Positions 8,600 to 17,493 of a stretch of 64,000 bases of DNA are shown piece after piece. The stretch spans positions 186,001 through 250,000 of the forward strand of contig NZ_JAPQEZ010000002.1 of the NCBI RefSeq assembly GCF_026798195.1, written 5' to 3'. The stretch comes from Lentilactobacillus senioris. GTDB lineage: Bacteria; Bacillota; Bacilli; Lactobacillales; Lactobacillaceae. The first letter of the stretch is position 1. Each line of letters opens with the position of its first letter. The notes under the pieces are model-generated. The model was not told the DNA's origin. It was given only the letters and a program-made list of their open reading frames with translations, and made no database searches. The position numbers and the translations under genes are program-made.

Positions 8600-8782
8600 A
8601 TGTCACGTGATGAAAAGATCAAGTATTTGATGGATCACAGCAATCTCGGCTACAACATGGCGAAAAAGATTAAAAATGACGCCAGTCAGTTAGCAAAGTA
8701 TTCCGATGATCAAATTAACAATTTTGTTAAAACCGTTAGGGATTCACGTTCTCAAGGCTTCACTACCGTGTTGCTTTATTAA
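8600..8782 (+). CDS. Small early phage protein
   Basis: A 60-residue charged protein not recognised. AAAGGAG ends about 9 bases before this ATG; the in-frame ATG at 8579 has no site and overlaps the O4 operator. The sequence is likely all helical (YLMDHSNLGYNMAKKIKND...). It is the second gene of the early operon, where small regulatory proteins are common. Confidence 0.6.
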   Translation: MSRDEKIKYLMDHSNLGYNMAKKIKNDASQLAKYSDDQINNFVKTVRDSRSQGFTTVLLY

Positions 8783-8843
8783 CTTAATTGTATGACGTGT
8801 TAAACGCCTATGAAATAACAACTTATGAAAGAAGATGATGGCG

Positions 8844-9398
8844 ATGAACCTAATTACCGTATCAGATCAAGCAGATGTCAGCAGTGTGCTGGCAACAGCC
8901 ATGGAGCGTTCACATTTAACCACAGTCAAAGCCGGAGAGGTTTTGGGGTATGACCAATCTTCTATTTCCAAAATGAAGTCAGGGAATATGAAGTTAAAAA
9001 TTGAAGATTTTCCAAGGCTTATGAAGGAGCTGCAGCCGGGAGAAGCGGCGCTATTGTCGTTTAACTTTGCTTCTGAAATAACAGGCCACATGATCCCGTC
9101 AACGGTCAGCAGCGAGCTAATAAGGGTTGATCCTTATGATTTAACCGGTCGTGTTGAAGATGAGATCAAACAAATGATTATTGCATTTAATGACGCTGCA
9201 GATGAACTAAGGTCAATGCCTAGCGTGGTAACTGATAGGCGTGATGTTGTTGAAGCTTTTAAGCAAGCTTATGACGTTTTTAAATTTTTAACTAATTTCT
9301 TTGCTAGTTTGTATAGCACTTATCCAGATGAGAATTGGCAAGAAATGGCTTATAAGCGTGATAGGCAGGTTAATAAGTTTCCGCAAAAAGCAATCTAG
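8844..9398 (+). CDS. Early phage protein with helix-turn-helix
   Basis: About 185 residues. The N-terminal third has a lambda-repressor-like helix-turn-helix (AGEVLGYDQSSISKMKSG, about residues 30-47); the remainder is helical with no motif I can place. It probably regulates early genes or replication. Three in-frame ATGs lie close together (8835, 8838, 8844); I prefer 8844 because AAAGAAG is 9 bases upstream of it and too close to the others. Confidence 0.65.
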   Translation: MNLITVSDQADVSSVLATAMERSHLTTVKAGEVLGYDQSSISKMKSGNMKLKIEDFPRLMKELQPGEAALLSFNFASEITGHMIPSTVSSELIRVDPYDLTGRVEDEIKQMIIAFNDAADELRSMPSVVTDRRDVVEAFKQAYDVFKFLTNFFASLYSTYPDENWQEMAYKRDRQVNKFPQKAI

Positions 9399-9410
9399 AA
9401 AGGAGAAAAA

Positions 9411-9710
9411 ATGGCAATTACTGTAAGTGACATTGATGTCAGCACAGACGCATTTTTAGAGCTACTAGCCAACAAGGTTGTGGATAAATTAATGCCGATT
9501 GTGGATAAAAAGATTGATGAAAAAACCAAGAATGACGAGTTTTTAACCGCCCAGCAATTAGCCACTGAAGTATTTCATTGTTCAGCGGAAATGGTTACAA
9601 ATTTTTATCTATATCAGCCCGGTTTTCCAGTGAACCACAAAGGAAGCCAAAAAGTTTTTTCACGCAAAGCGGTTGAGCGTTGGATGTTAAACAGCAGTCA
9701 ACCAGTTTAA
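9411..9710 (+). CDS. Excisionase-like DNA-binding protein (DUF771-like)
   Basis: 99 residues. The N-terminal half is a short helical stretch; the C-terminal half (FLTAQQLATEVFHCSAEMV ... FSRKAVERWM) has the winged-helix layout of MerR/excisionase-type proteins, ending in the usual small-protein dimer tail. AGAAAGGAG lies just upstream. As a likely DNA-bending partner of the integrase it could serve as excisionase, but DUF771-type proteins have no settled function. Confidence 0.55.
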   Translation: MAITVSDIDVSTDAFLELLANKVVDKLMPIVDKKIDEKTKNDEFLTAQQLATEVFHCSAEMVTNFYLYQPGFPVNHKGSQKVFSRKAVERWMLNSSQPV

Positions 9711-9723
9711 GGAGGATAACAAA

Positions 9724-9888
9724 ATGCTAGAAAGAATTTTTAATTTTGCTTTATGCCTAGCTTTTTATGGATCAATCGTTCTTGTGATTGAACATCGCAA
9801 AGCGTTGTTTGACTTTCCCAAAGTTAAAGATATGTGGGAGGAATTAACCAATGATTTTTTCGGAACTGAAAAAAGCACAAAAAAATAG
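9724..9888 (+). CDS. Small membrane protein
   Basis: 54 residues with one N-terminal hydrophobic helix (about 5-22) and a charged tail. AAGGAGG precedes the ATG. Its 3' end overlaps the next gene in another frame. No family recognised. Confidence 0.6.
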   Translation: MLERIFNFALCLAFYGSIVLVIEHRKALFDFPKVKDMWEELTNDFFGTEKSTKK

Positions 9889-10021
9889 CCCTAAACAACC
9901 GGCATTGTCTAGAGCTACGAAGCAAAAGTTAATTGCTTATCAAAATGTTATTACCTCTAATGATAAGCCCAAAATTAACTTATTTCAATATTTTGTTAAG
10001 CAAATCAAAGGAGAAAAGTAA
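9851..10021 (+). CDS. Small phage protein
   Basis: 56 residues, basic and not recognised. GGGAGG lies 8 bases before the ATG and its stop TAA shares bases with the next ATG (TAATG), so translation is probably coupled on both sides. The overlap and ribosome binding site are the main support. Confidence 0.55.
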   Translation: MIFSELKKAQKNSPKQPALSRATKQKLIAYQNVITSNDKPKINLFQYFVKQIKGEK

Positions 10022-10449
10022 TGAATATTTCAAATTTTAAAACAGTTGTAGACGTTTCAAGCTTTAAGCCATTGTTAAAAATAACAGGACAACAAGATGG
10101 CAATAAACAATTTTTCACCGTCGCTTCTAAAATAATGGGATTAAGTACAGCTTTTAGAAATCATCACCCTTCCTATAAGAGTGTTGAAATCCGGATTAAC
10201 AAGCAACAACTTTTGTTAATTTTTAAGCGGGAAGTTGAAAAATTTGATTCCAAAACATGGTCAGTTCATAGCACGGGTACAGGATATGCTTTTGGTTCAG
10301 ATGCGATCGTTAAACAAATCAAAAAAGCCAGTAAGACAATGAACAAAGAAAACCGTTACCGATTTGATGTTGAGCCAATTGGCGACGATATGTACCTCGT
10401 AAATATCGATCGTCCAATCCAAGTGTTCAATGCTATCAACCGGCATTAA
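10021..10449 (+). CDS. Phage protein of unknown function
   Basis: 142 residues, mixed alpha/beta by appearance, no motif recognised. It starts on the stop codon of the previous gene and has GGAG upstream, so it belongs to the same early operon. Confidence 0.65.
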   Translation: MNISNFKTVVDVSSFKPLLKITGQQDGNKQFFTVASKIMGLSTAFRNHHPSYKSVEIRINKQQLLLIFKREVEKFDSKTWSVHSTGTGYAFGSDAIVKQIKKASKTMNKENRYRFDVEPIGDDMYLVNIDRPIQVFNAINRH

Positions 10450-10461
10450 AGGAGACTTCTA

Positions 10462-10803
10462 ATGACTAATCGTAACGAACCCGTTGCTAAAGAGTGGGAA
10501 AGATACATGGATAAATATATCATTCCGTCATTAAATAGCTATGAAACTGAAATGCTAAACGACTTGAAGTGGGATTGGTTTTATAACGGCATTTTAACCA
10601 CTGACGAATTGAAACAAGTTAAACGTAACTTCTTAAACTTAAATAACCAGCATGAATTGATAAATTCTATTCATCATGTTTATCAAGATCTTTTGAAGTC
10701 AGGGAAAGTTGACAAGGATCAAACAGACGAAAGCGAACCCGGATTTAGTTTTGAAGTATATTCGGTTTTCTATCAAATGATTGATGCTGAAGGAGGATTC
10801 TGA
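10462..10803 (+). CDS. Phage protein of unknown function
   Basis: 113 residues, Trp- and Tyr-rich, mostly helical, acidic tail. AAAGGAG precedes the ATG. Its TGA overlaps the next start (TGATG). No family recognised. Confidence 0.65.
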   Translation: MTNRNEPVAKEWERYMDKYIIPSLNSYETEMLNDLKWDWFYNGILTTDELKQVKRNFLNLNNQHELINSIHHVYQDLLKSGKVDKDQTDESEPGFSFEVYSVFYQMIDAEGGF

Positions 10804-10934
10804 TGGGGCCTGAAGATGGATATTTTCCGGGAGACAACAATTTTTTGTTTAAAGATCCCGTTGATCCTGATGAAGAAGAAAACGATCGCTATTTAAATGG
10901 CGACCATGAGTGGGAGGAGAAAAACGAAAGATGA
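10803..10934 (+). CDS. Very small acidic phage protein
   Basis: 43 residues, strongly acidic (DPDEEENDRY). Start and stop both overlap neighbours (TGATG and ATGA), typical of coupled small phage genes. It could mimic DNA or bind a host protein, but nothing in the sequence proves it. Confidence 0.55.
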   Translation: MGPEDGYFPGDNNFLFKDPVDPDEEENDRYLNGDHEWEEKNER

Positions 10935-11092
10935 TCAACTGTTATGAACACGTTAAACAGCTTGATAACAAAATTCAAAAAGCTTTGGCCAAAGGTAGTT
11001 CTGATGGTTATATCGCTGGACTTATGAATCGAAGAAATGTCTGGAAAATCCAGTTAGTAGAAATGGAGGCAATAAAAAATGGACGAAGTTAA
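10931..11092 (+). CDS. Small phage protein
   Basis: 53 residues, basic and helical, not recognised. GGGAGGAG lies upstream and the ATG overlaps the previous TGA. The end overlaps the Gam-like gene by 14 bases. Confidence 0.6.
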   Translation: MINCYEHVKQLDNKIQKALAKGSSDGYIAGLMNRRNVWKIQLVEMEAIKNGRS

Positions 11093-11603
11093 AGAACGTT
11101 TTTTTCTCAAAAATGATGATGAAGCTGATTGGGCATTTGAAAAGCTGGCAGGGTATAAACGCCAATCCAAACAGTTAGAAAACCAACGAGAAAAATTTGC
11201 CAAGAAGTACCAGAAGCGAATTGATGACTGGTATAACCCGCAAAATACCAGCATTCAAGATCAAATTAGTTATTTTCAAGGTTTGATTGAAGAATATCGG
11301 CTAACTAAGCCAGACGGAAAGGTTAATGTTCCGTCAGGTAAAACGTCCGTCAGAACTACTAAGAAGTTCATCAAAGACGAAAATGTATTGCTGGCTTACG
11401 TTGAATCCAATCACCCAGAATTTATCGAAAGCAATCCCAAAGTTAAATGGGGCGAATTTAAAAGGACGCTTAAGCCAGTAAATGGTAAGGCAGTTGATGA
11501 AAATGGTGAAATCGTTGAGGGAATCACTACTCAAGAAGAAACCAAAGTAACTTACAAGCCTAATATGGAAGCAATCGGGTTATCAGAAAGCGAGGAAGAA
11601 TAA
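11079..11603 (+). CDS. gam: Host-nuclease inhibitor, Mu Gam-like
   Basis: 174 residues fitting the Gam family: a long N-terminal coiled coil (residues 1-75, many Lys/Gln/Glu) and a small C-terminal domain (KKFIKDENVLLAYV ... KWGEFKRTL). Gam proteins bind double-strand ends and block host exonucleases, protecting linear phage DNA and recombination intermediates. The gene precedes ERF annealase and SSB, the usual phage recombination trio. AATGGAGGC lies upstream. Confidence 0.85.
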   Translation: MDEVKERFFLKNDDEADWAFEKLAGYKRQSKQLENQREKFAKKYQKRIDDWYNPQNTSIQDQISYFQGLIEEYRLTKPDGKVNVPSGKTSVRTTKKFIKDENVLLAYVESNHPEFIESNPKVKWGEFKRTLKPVNGKAVDENGEIVEGITTQEETKVTYKPNMEAIGLSESEEE

Positions 11604-12379
11604 TGGCAGATGAAAAATTGCTAAACGCCGCAATCGAAAGCGGAAATATGGAAATGGCTAAGTACCTCATGGAACTCAAAGCAGAGTTTAACAATGGTCT
11701 TGCTAAGTTTAGATCCAAAGTAGAAGCCCCTAAGAAAAATGGTCATGCTAATTTTCCAAGTAAAAAAGGTGGAAGAATTAAATACGACTATGTGGTTCTT
11801 GATGATTTAATTGCCGCTATTGATAAAGCGATTAAAGATACCGGCATTACTTGGACGCAAGATACAGTTAACGCCAATGGGCTTACCCGTGTGCGTACGG
11901 TACTAAGATGCGTAAATGGTTGGTCAGAAGCTAGTAGTTGGACAGAGCTTCCGTCAAAGGGTTCAGCTCAAGACATTGGTAGCGCAATTACTTACGCTAA
12001 GCGTTATTCACTAAGTGCGACATTTGGCGTTAGCAGCGATGCAGACGATGACGGGGAACTTGCTACTGAATCATACGAAAACGGCGCTCAAGCACCACGA
12101 CAAGCACCAAATAAACAACAGCGTCCTCAACCAGTACCTGCTAATTTAGCTGATGAGAAACAACGACAAGAACTAATTGATTTGATCAGAAAATTAGCAG
12201 TTGTTGCTGATGTAGAAGATCCAAACATTGTTTTGGAAACGATCCGAAAAAATAAAAATGCTCATGATTGGGCCAACTTAACTAAAACCGACTACTTTGT
12301 CATGAAAAAAGAAGTTGAAACTCAACTGATGGAAGCTGAACAAAAAGCTACTAAGGAGGCAATGGCTAATGCTCAATAG
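11603..12379 (+). CDS. erf: ERF-family single-strand annealing protein
   Basis: Phage recombinase that anneals complementary strands, used for circularisation and recombination-dependent replication. The core (residues 15-150) has the ERF signature [12 protein letters not shown] followed by an acidic DADDDG. The C-terminal third is a Gln/Pro/Ala linker and a charged helix. The start overlaps the gam stop and the end overlaps the SSB start. 258 residues. Confidence 0.9.
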   Translation: MADEKLLNAAIESGNMEMAKYLMELKAEFNNGLAKFRSKVEAPKKNGHANFPSKKGGRIKYDYVVLDDLIAAIDKAIKDTGITWTQDTVNANGLTRVRTVLRCVNGWSEASSWTELPSKGSAQDIGSAITYAKRYSLSATFGVSSDADDDGELATESYENGAQAPRQAPNKQQRPQPVPANLADEKQRQELIDLIRKLAVVADVEDPNIVLETIRKNKNAHDWANLTKTDYFVMKKEVETQLMEAEQKATKEAMANAQ

Positions 12380-12830
12380 GGTTACTTTAACCGGACGGTT
12401 AACCAAAGATGCTGACCTCCGTTACACACAAGGCGGCACAGCCGTTGGAACGTTTAATCTTGCAGTTAATCGTAATTTTAAAAACCAACAAGGTGAACGG
12501 GAAGCAGATTTTGTAAGTTGCGTCATCTGGCGCAAATCAGCAGAGAACTTTGCCAATTTTACTCATAAAGGAGCGCTTGTTGGGATTGACGGGCGCATTC
12601 AAACTCGCAACTACGAAAATCAACAAGGTAATCGGGTTTATGTAACAGAAGTGATTGTTGAAAATTTTGCTCTGTTAGAAAGCCGAGATACTAATTCAAA
12701 TGGCAACAGCAATCGAAATAATCAAGCAGGCAATCCATATGCAGGCGATCCGTTTGCTAATAGCAGCGATCCATTTGCTAACAATGGTGATCCCATTGAT
12801 ATTTCTGATGACGATCTCCCTTTTGATTAA
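12369..12830 (+). CDS. ssb: Phage single-stranded DNA-binding protein
   Basis: Coats single-stranded DNA during replication and recombination. The OB fold covers residues 1-107 ([12 protein letters not shown] start, [11 protein letters not shown]), then comes an Asn/Gly/Ala-rich linker and the acidic tip DDLPFD that binds partner proteins. The start lies within the ERF 3' end, after AAGGAGG. 153 residues, usual for phage SSB. Confidence 0.95.
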   Translation: MLNRVTLTGRLTKDADLRYTQGGTAVGTFNLAVNRNFKNQQGEREADFVSCVIWRKSAENFANFTHKGALVGIDGRIQTRNYENQQGNRVYVTEVIVENFALLESRDTNSNGNSNRNNQAGNPYAGDPFANSSDPFANNGDPIDISDDDLPFD

Positions 12831-12844
12831 TGGGGGTGTCTTAA

Positions 12845-13387
12845 ATGAATAATTGGAAAGATATCCCCGGATATGAAGATATTTATCAAGTTAATGAAAT
12901 TGGCGATGTTAGAACAGCTCCAGGTAAAACTACGTATACAAGATGGCATGGTGTGCGTCATTGGAAGGTACGAATCTTAAAACAAAAAACAGATCATCGA
13001 AATTATAAGCGAGTTAGCTTATGGAAAAACGGTAAAGAAAAAACCTATCTGGTTCATAAACTAGTTGCTGAAACATTCATTCCTAAAATATCAGGGAAAG
13101 AACTTATCAACCACAAAGATGGTAATCCAGCAAATAATCAAGTTTCTAATCTTGAATGGTGTAACTATTCAGAAAATCTACACCACGCATATTTGAATCA
13201 TTTGAATGAAAAAAATAATGAAATTGTTTTAGTTGATAAAAAAACTACCCAAACTTATTTTTGTTTAAGTTTTTCAGAAGCAGATAAATTTTTGGGGAAG
13301 TATAGCGGTTATATAAGCAGAACACTCAAGGCGGGGAAAGTTGAAACAGATAGGTATCAATTCTTCTTACCGGCGAAAACTAATTAG
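12845..13387 (+). CDS. NUMOD4-HNH homing endonuclease
   Basis: A freestanding intron-type endonuclease: NUMOD4 at the N-terminus (WKDIPGYEDIYQVNEIGDVR, residues 3-22), HNH core with HKLVAETFIP and INHKDGNPANNQVSNLEW (about 76-115), and a C-terminal DNA-binding region. 180 residues. It sits between SSB and the replication initiator without being needed there, as expected of a selfish element that invades phage genomes at conserved replication genes. Confidence 0.9.
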   Translation: MNNWKDIPGYEDIYQVNEIGDVRTAPGKTTYTRWHGVRHWKVRILKQKTDHRNYKRVSLWKNGKEKTYLVHKLVAETFIPKISGKELINHKDGNPANNQVSNLEWCNYSENLHHAYLNHLNEKNNEIVLVDKKTTQTYFCLSFSEADKFLGKYSGYISRTLKAGKVETDRYQFFLPAKTN

Positions 13388-13396
13388 GAGGCGCTG

Positions 13397-14155
13397 ATGA
13401 ATTATTTACAACAGATTCTGGCATTTGATGACTATAAGATGTATCGACAACGCCTTTCCGCTGGTCAAGTCAGTTTGTGGCATGCGCTTATGAGTATCAA
13501 CAACAAGACTGGGTGGGCAAGTTGGTTCACTGCTGCCAGCAAAACGCTTGAAATTAGTAGTGGTCTCTCACGATCAGGAGTTTTAAAAACCAGAAATACC
13601 TTGAAACAACTGGGATTGATTGACTTTGAAACGCATGGCACTAATGCCACTAGTTATCACATTTGCGTACTTTATACGTCAGATAGTACGCAAGTAAGTG
13701 TGCAACCAAGTGCGCAAGATAGTAAGCAAGATGGTGTGCAAGGCAGTACGCAAGTGGAAGAAGATCCAGCACCTGAACCGGAAGAACCCAAACCACAGAA
13801 ACCGAAAAAGCCTAAAAAACAAGAGCCAAAATATTCTGAGGATTCGCAAGAGTTCAAGGCAGCCAAGTATCTTTTTTCAAAAATCAAAAGTAATAATGAC
13901 AACGCTAAAGAACCGAATTACCAAAGTTGGGCTAATGATTTTCACCTAATATTTGATGTTGATAAGCGTTCTAAGCGTGATGTTATGAAACTTATTGATT
14001 GGACACAAAAAGATCCATTCTGGTGTTCAAACATCTTGTCACCAAAGAATTTGCGGAAACAGTTTGATAGGTTAATGCTGCAAGCTAAGATGACTGATAC
14101 TACTGATACTACTAGTTCTGGTGAAAAGAGGTGGACAAATGCTCAAGTCAATTAA
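13397..14155 (+). CDS. DnaD-like phage replication initiator
   Basis: Probable origin-binding protein. Residues 1-95 form a winged helix like DnaD/RepA-type initiators (SRSGVLKTRNTLKQLGLIDFE). Residues 97-120 are a run of six tetrapeptides ending in Gln, encoded by six 12-bp iterons. A Pro/Lys/Glu linker follows, then a C-terminal domain (QEFKAAKYLFSKI ... NLRKQFDRLM) of the kind that recruits the helicase loader. The loader gene follows and overlaps it. 252 residues; AGGAGG upstream of the ATG. Confidence 0.85.
   Translation: MNYLQQILAFDDYKMYRQRLSAGQVSLWHALMSINNKTGWASWFTAASKTLEISSGLSRSGVLKTRNTLKQLGLIDFETHGTNATSYHICVLYTSDSTQVSVQPSAQDSKQDGVQGSTQVEEDPAPEPEEPKPQKPKKPKKQEPKYSEDSQEFKAAKYLFSKIKSNNDNAKEPNYQSWANDFHLIFDVDKRSKRDVMKLIDWTQKDPFWCSNILSPKNLRKQFDRLMLQAKMTDTTDTTSSGEKRWTNAQVN
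13663..13753. other. Replication origin iterons inside the initiator gene
   Basis: Six direct 9-mers of the form AGTRNGCAA start at 13685, 13697, 13709, 13721, 13733 and 13745, exactly 12 bp apart, plus one perfect inverted copy (AGTACGCAA on the minus strand) at 13663-13671. Iterons inside the initiator gene are the usual origin of many phages of this type. Confidence 0.8.
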
Positions 14156-14921
14156 AGGATTATTCACTCAAAAAGAGATTGAACAATTCGCCAAAGAACA
14201 TGGTGTTGATATGGACACTTTGCCTACCAAAGAAGAAATCAACCAGAAAACACTACAAAAAGCTTTTGAAAAAAACGAGGAAAAGAAACGAAAAATTTAT
14301 TTCAAGCACTCGTTGTGGAGTGGTAATCGAGAGTTGAATTTCACGTTTAAAGATTGGAATGTTGATTTACAAACTAATCGAGATCAAGCCAGAGCGTTAG
14401 GCAACCAAGCCTTTACGTTAGCTCAACAGTTACGAGTTAAAAGTTTTAACGTCGTTTTGCTAGGTGATAAAGGTGTTGGGAAAACTTCATTGGCGTTAGC
14501 TATGCTGAGTGATTTAAAAGCAGCGAAGAAAAGTGTCATCTTTGTTTCAACTGCCGAACTGTTGAACTTGATTAATCGGCGCTATGATGATCCGTCATTA
14601 AACGAAAAAATAGACCGTATTAAACGGTCAATGATTGAAGCAAATGTCTTAGTTCTTGATGATTTTGGAACAGAGGGAAGCATGACAGCGAGTGGCATTA
14701 AACCCGTTCATAAAGATATGCAAGACCTTATGTATCAAGTAGCCAATGCCCGTGTTGATTTCAATAACAACAAAGTCAAAGGCGCAACGATCATCACCAC
14801 TAACAACACCCAGAGCGAACTGGAACAGATGTACGATCACAAATTGATCAACCGATTGTTTCCAGATAATGCTGCTCATCAATTAATTTTTGAAGGAATG
14901 AAAGGAGTACGGAACGTATGA
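14139..14921 (+). CDS. DnaC-like helicase loader ATPase
   Basis: AAA+ ATPase that loads the replicative helicase onto the phage origin. Walker A GDKGVGKTS (near residue 110), Walker B LVLDDFG (near 172), and sensor-like IITTNN. 260 residues. The ATG lies inside the end of the initiator gene after AAAGAGGTGG, so both are translated together. No phage helicase gene is visible, so it probably loads host DnaC/DnaB-type helicase. Confidence 0.92.
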   Translation: MLKSIKGLFTQKEIEQFAKEHGVDMDTLPTKEEINQKTLQKAFEKNEEKKRKIYFKHSLWSGNRELNFTFKDWNVDLQTNRDQARALGNQAFTLAQQLRVKSFNVVLLGDKGVGKTSLALAMLSDLKAAKKSVIFVSTAELLNLINRRYDDPSLNEKIDRIKRSMIEANVLVLDDFGTEGSMTASGIKPVHKDMQDLMYQVANARVDFNNNKVKGATIITTNNTQSELEQMYDHKLINRLFPDNAAHQLIFEGMKGVRNV

Positions 14922-15097
14922 CAGACTGTCTTTTATGTAGTGGAACTCACGTTTTCTGGTCGGGTCCGGAGTTTGAAATGACTGCTGAACCTTGTCCAGT
15001 ATGTGGGCCAATTAGTGAAGAAGAATCACACAAGCGAATTGAAGCAATCAGGAAAGAATGGGCGCCATATGCTCCTAAGGAATTAGTTCATGGTTAA
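14918..15097 (+). CDS. Small zinc-ribbon protein
   Basis: 59 residues with two cysteine pairs (CLLC and CPVC) that could hold one zinc. Overlaps the loader stop (ATGA) and the next start by a few bases. Role unknown. Confidence 0.65.
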   Translation: MTDCLLCSGTHVFWSGPEFEMTAEPCPVCGPISEEESHKRIEAIRKEWAPYAPKELVHG

Positions 15098-15515
15098 GTA
15101 TCCAACTGGCACTAAGCGCCCTAAAGCTAAGAGAAATAGTAAGGCTAAGCGCAAAAGTAAATTTAATAACCGTCACGTCGTTATTGACGGTATTGAGTTT
15201 GATAGCCAGCTAGAGGGTAATTACTACCTGCACATCAAAGCGTTGAAGCTTGACTTTAAATATCATGAATCGTTTGAAATTTTACCTAAGTTTTCACTGT
15301 CAGGTAAGAATTATCAGCACCGTATTTATACGCCAGATTTCACGATATACAGCAAAGGCGAACTAGTAAGTGTAATTGACTGTAAAGGTGGGAATGCCAC
15401 CATAACTGCTGATTCTCGCTTGCGTATGGTGATGTTTATGGAAAAGTACCGAGTTCCAGTAGTTATCGCCAAGTGGGACGCCAAAGCAAAAGTATTTCAT
15501 GAAGAAATAAAGTAA
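15090..15515 (+). CDS. DUF1064 phage nuclease-like protein
   Basis: 141 residues. A very basic N-terminus is followed by an apparent PD-(D/E)XK-like core: Glu in SQLEGNYY, Asp in YTPDFTIY, and the DCKGG motif. DUF1064 proteins are common next to phage replication genes and are thought to be Holliday-junction or related nucleases. The family call is good, the substrate inferred. Confidence 0.8.
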   Translation: MVKYPTGTKRPKAKRNSKAKRKSKFNNRHVVIDGIEFDSQLEGNYYLHIKALKLDFKYHESFEILPKFSLSGKNYQHRIYTPDFTIYSKGELVSVIDCKGGNATITADSRLRMVMFMEKYRVPVVIAKWDAKAKVFHEEIK

Positions 15516-15534
15516 ATAAAAAAGGAAGTTAGCA

Positions 15535-15948
15535 ATGAAAATTAATAAAGCAGCTCGGACTTTGATTAATTTCTTTCAAAGCAGGGGAATCAAGATCATG
15601 AGATATGATTCCTACTCAACTAACAGCATTTATCTGAAACTTGACTATGGATTGTTGTACAGCATTCGGATAAGCGATCATCAAGGTAAGCAGCACTTGA
15701 ATTACAGATTCAACGTTATCAAGAAGTACCGAGGGCCAAGATATGTAGCTTCAAAGTATGACTGGAAACGTGAATTTTATGACTTATCTCCTGATGATTT
15801 GAATGATTTATGTATCAGTATTTTGCAGCTTAAAAAGCAACTACTACTAGAATTTGGATTATATGGCTACCAAAATGCCATGGACTACCGCAAACATAAA
15901 AATTCCGGTACAAAAGGATTTTGGAAGCAAGCTAAGGATTTAGGGTAG
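15535..15948 (+). CDS. Phage protein of unknown function
   Basis: 137 residues, basic, Tyr-rich, no recognised motif. AAGGAAG precedes the ATG. It lies in the middle-gene block between two nuclease-like genes. Confidence 0.65.
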   Translation: MKINKAARTLINFFQSRGIKIMRYDSYSTNSIYLKLDYGLLYSIRISDHQGKQHLNYRFNVIKKYRGPRYVASKYDWKREFYDLSPDDLNDLCISILQLKKQLLLEFGLYGYQNAMDYRKHKNSGTKGFWKQAKDLG

Positions 15949-15985
15949 TAGAAATCAACTAATAAAAGAAAATGAGGAAATCAAA

Positions 15986-16342
15986 ATGAACGAAGAATTA
16001 TTAAAGCAATTAGCCGAACAATTTTTAAACAACGTGAAGGACGACCAAGAAAATCAGTCAAATCAAGATGATCAAATGCAACGTGCTGAAGAAGTAATTG
16101 GTGAAATGTCTTTTGATATGTTTGGTGATCAATCATTGTCGGTGGTTTTGAGTAAGGACGGATTTTCCACCAAGTTGCCAAAAGATGAAAAAGCAATGCT
16201 TTCATTGATAGCATGGATTTTTGACACAGTCGAACACCATGTTGTCTTAAGTGATAAAGGAATGCTTCAATACTTATCAATTCTAAATGACGCCAGTTCA
16301 AAATTGGCTGGTGAAATTTCAAGTTACCTAGAAGAGGAATAG
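15986..16342 (+). CDS. Acidic phage protein of unknown function
   Basis: 118 residues, strongly acidic, helical at both ends, not recognised. GAGG upstream of the ATG. Followed after 2 bases by the HNH-type nuclease gene. Confidence 0.65.
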   Translation: MNEELLKQLAEQFLNNVKDDQENQSNQDDQMQRAEEVIGEMSFDMFGDQSLSVVLSKDGFSTKLPKDEKAMLSLIAWIFDTVEHHVVLSDKGMLQYLSILNDASSKLAGEISSYLEEE

Positions 16343-16344
16343 TC

Positions 16345-17082
16345 ATGCTGTTTAGCGGTGTTTTAAAGCGGATTAACAAGCGTTGGGCGTTGATTCATTT
16401 GGATAAAGACGCCGACATTGACAAGCTGTCCATGCTGCTAGACGGAAAGACCCCCAGCGTTGACTTTAATGTCGATGATGAACGCACAATCAGTCCAGAT
16501 CAACGTAAAAAAATACATGCCATGATCGGCGAAATTGATGTTCATATGGGTAACTACTTGCCAGAGATGACCAAGGTACAGCTGAAAGAGCAGTTCTGTG
16601 TTGAAAACGAGTATTATCACGAATTTTCGTTCAGTGACTGCTCAATCAGTTTGGCTAATAAGTTCATTGAGTTTCTAATTGACTACTGTTTACGTGAAAA
16701 CGTCCCATTTTTAACCATGCCGCTGGATATGATCCAAGAGCAGTACAACTGGGATATGAAATGCCTAGAGTACCGTAAGTGCATTATTTGCGGTAAGCAT
16801 GCTGATATTGCTCACGTCTATGCCGTTGGAATTGGACGTAACCGAAACAAAATCAGCCATATTGGAAATTACGTCATGGCGTTGTGCCGAGAACATCATA
16901 CTACGCAGCACGGTATCGGCATTAAAACCTTTATGAAGAAGTATCAAGTCAAAGGCTTGAAGATTACTCCAGAAATTGCTGAAATGCTCAAAATTGGCAA
17001 TTATCAGGTTAATACAGGCGATCCGCTAGTGGTAACTGATCGGAGTTATACAGCCTTTTGGAAAGGTGAAAAAAGTGATTAA
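16345..17082 (+). CDS. Putative HNHc nuclease
   Basis: 245 residues. The C-terminal region has a zinc-binding HNH-like site (CIICGKHADIAHVYAVG ... ALCREHHTTQHG, about residues 148-192) of the phage HNHc type. The N-terminal half is unassigned. Such proteins lie in the replication-to-late transition of many lactobacillus and staphylococcus phages and may process recombination intermediates. The HNH call is good; the role is inferred. Confidence 0.8.
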   Translation: MLFSGVLKRINKRWALIHLDKDADIDKLSMLLDGKTPSVDFNVDDERTISPDQRKKIHAMIGEIDVHMGNYLPEMTKVQLKEQFCVENEYYHEFSFSDCSISLANKFIEFLIDYCLRENVPFLTMPLDMIQEQYNWDMKCLEYRKCIICGKHADIAHVYAVGIGRNRNKISHIGNYVMALCREHHTTQHGIGIKTFMKKYQVKGLKITPEIAEMLKIGNYQVNTGDPLVVTDRSYTAFWKGEKSD

Positions 17083-17491
17083 ACTTAGCGAAAACAAAAC
17101 TAGATTGCTTAATCCTAAGCAGCAAACTATGTACAGCCTGATTTTTAAGCTTCAAGACCGTTACGGGTTGAATTGGACTAAAAAAGTGACTGATGATGAC
17201 CGAGACTACAAGAAATTACAGTCGCTTTATGATCCGGACAATCCCGAAAACAAAAAGAAAAAGCCCAAACGAAAGCCGAAAGTTCATAAAACTGAAGGCT
17301 ATGACCATTTTGTAGCCGTAATTGGTGCAAAGGTTATCGCTGACAGTTCCACACTAAAAGGCATGATGGATCGTGGGGCGTTAAATACCACGTGGGGGCA
17401 TATTCATACCTACCGAGCCAGAAAAGACGCTAAAAATCAAAAAGGAATCGTCATCATGAAGATTGGTGATTGTTGCCAGATTGGAGAATAG
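17075..17491 (+). CDS. Phage protein of unknown function
   Basis: 138 residues with a Lys/Pro-rich stretch in the middle (KKKKPKRKPK). The GTG at 17075 is preferred because AAAGGTG lies 5 bases upstream; a GTG at 17066 would sit inside that site. It overlaps the end of the HNHc gene. Confidence 0.6.
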   Translation: MIKLSENKTRLLNPKQQTMYSLIFKLQDRYGLNWTKKVTDDDRDYKKLQSLYDPDNPENKKKKPKRKPKVHKTEGYDHFVAVIGAKVIADSSTLKGMMDRGALNTTWGHIHTYRARKDAKNQKGIVIMKIGDCCQIGE

Positions 17492-17493
17492 CG

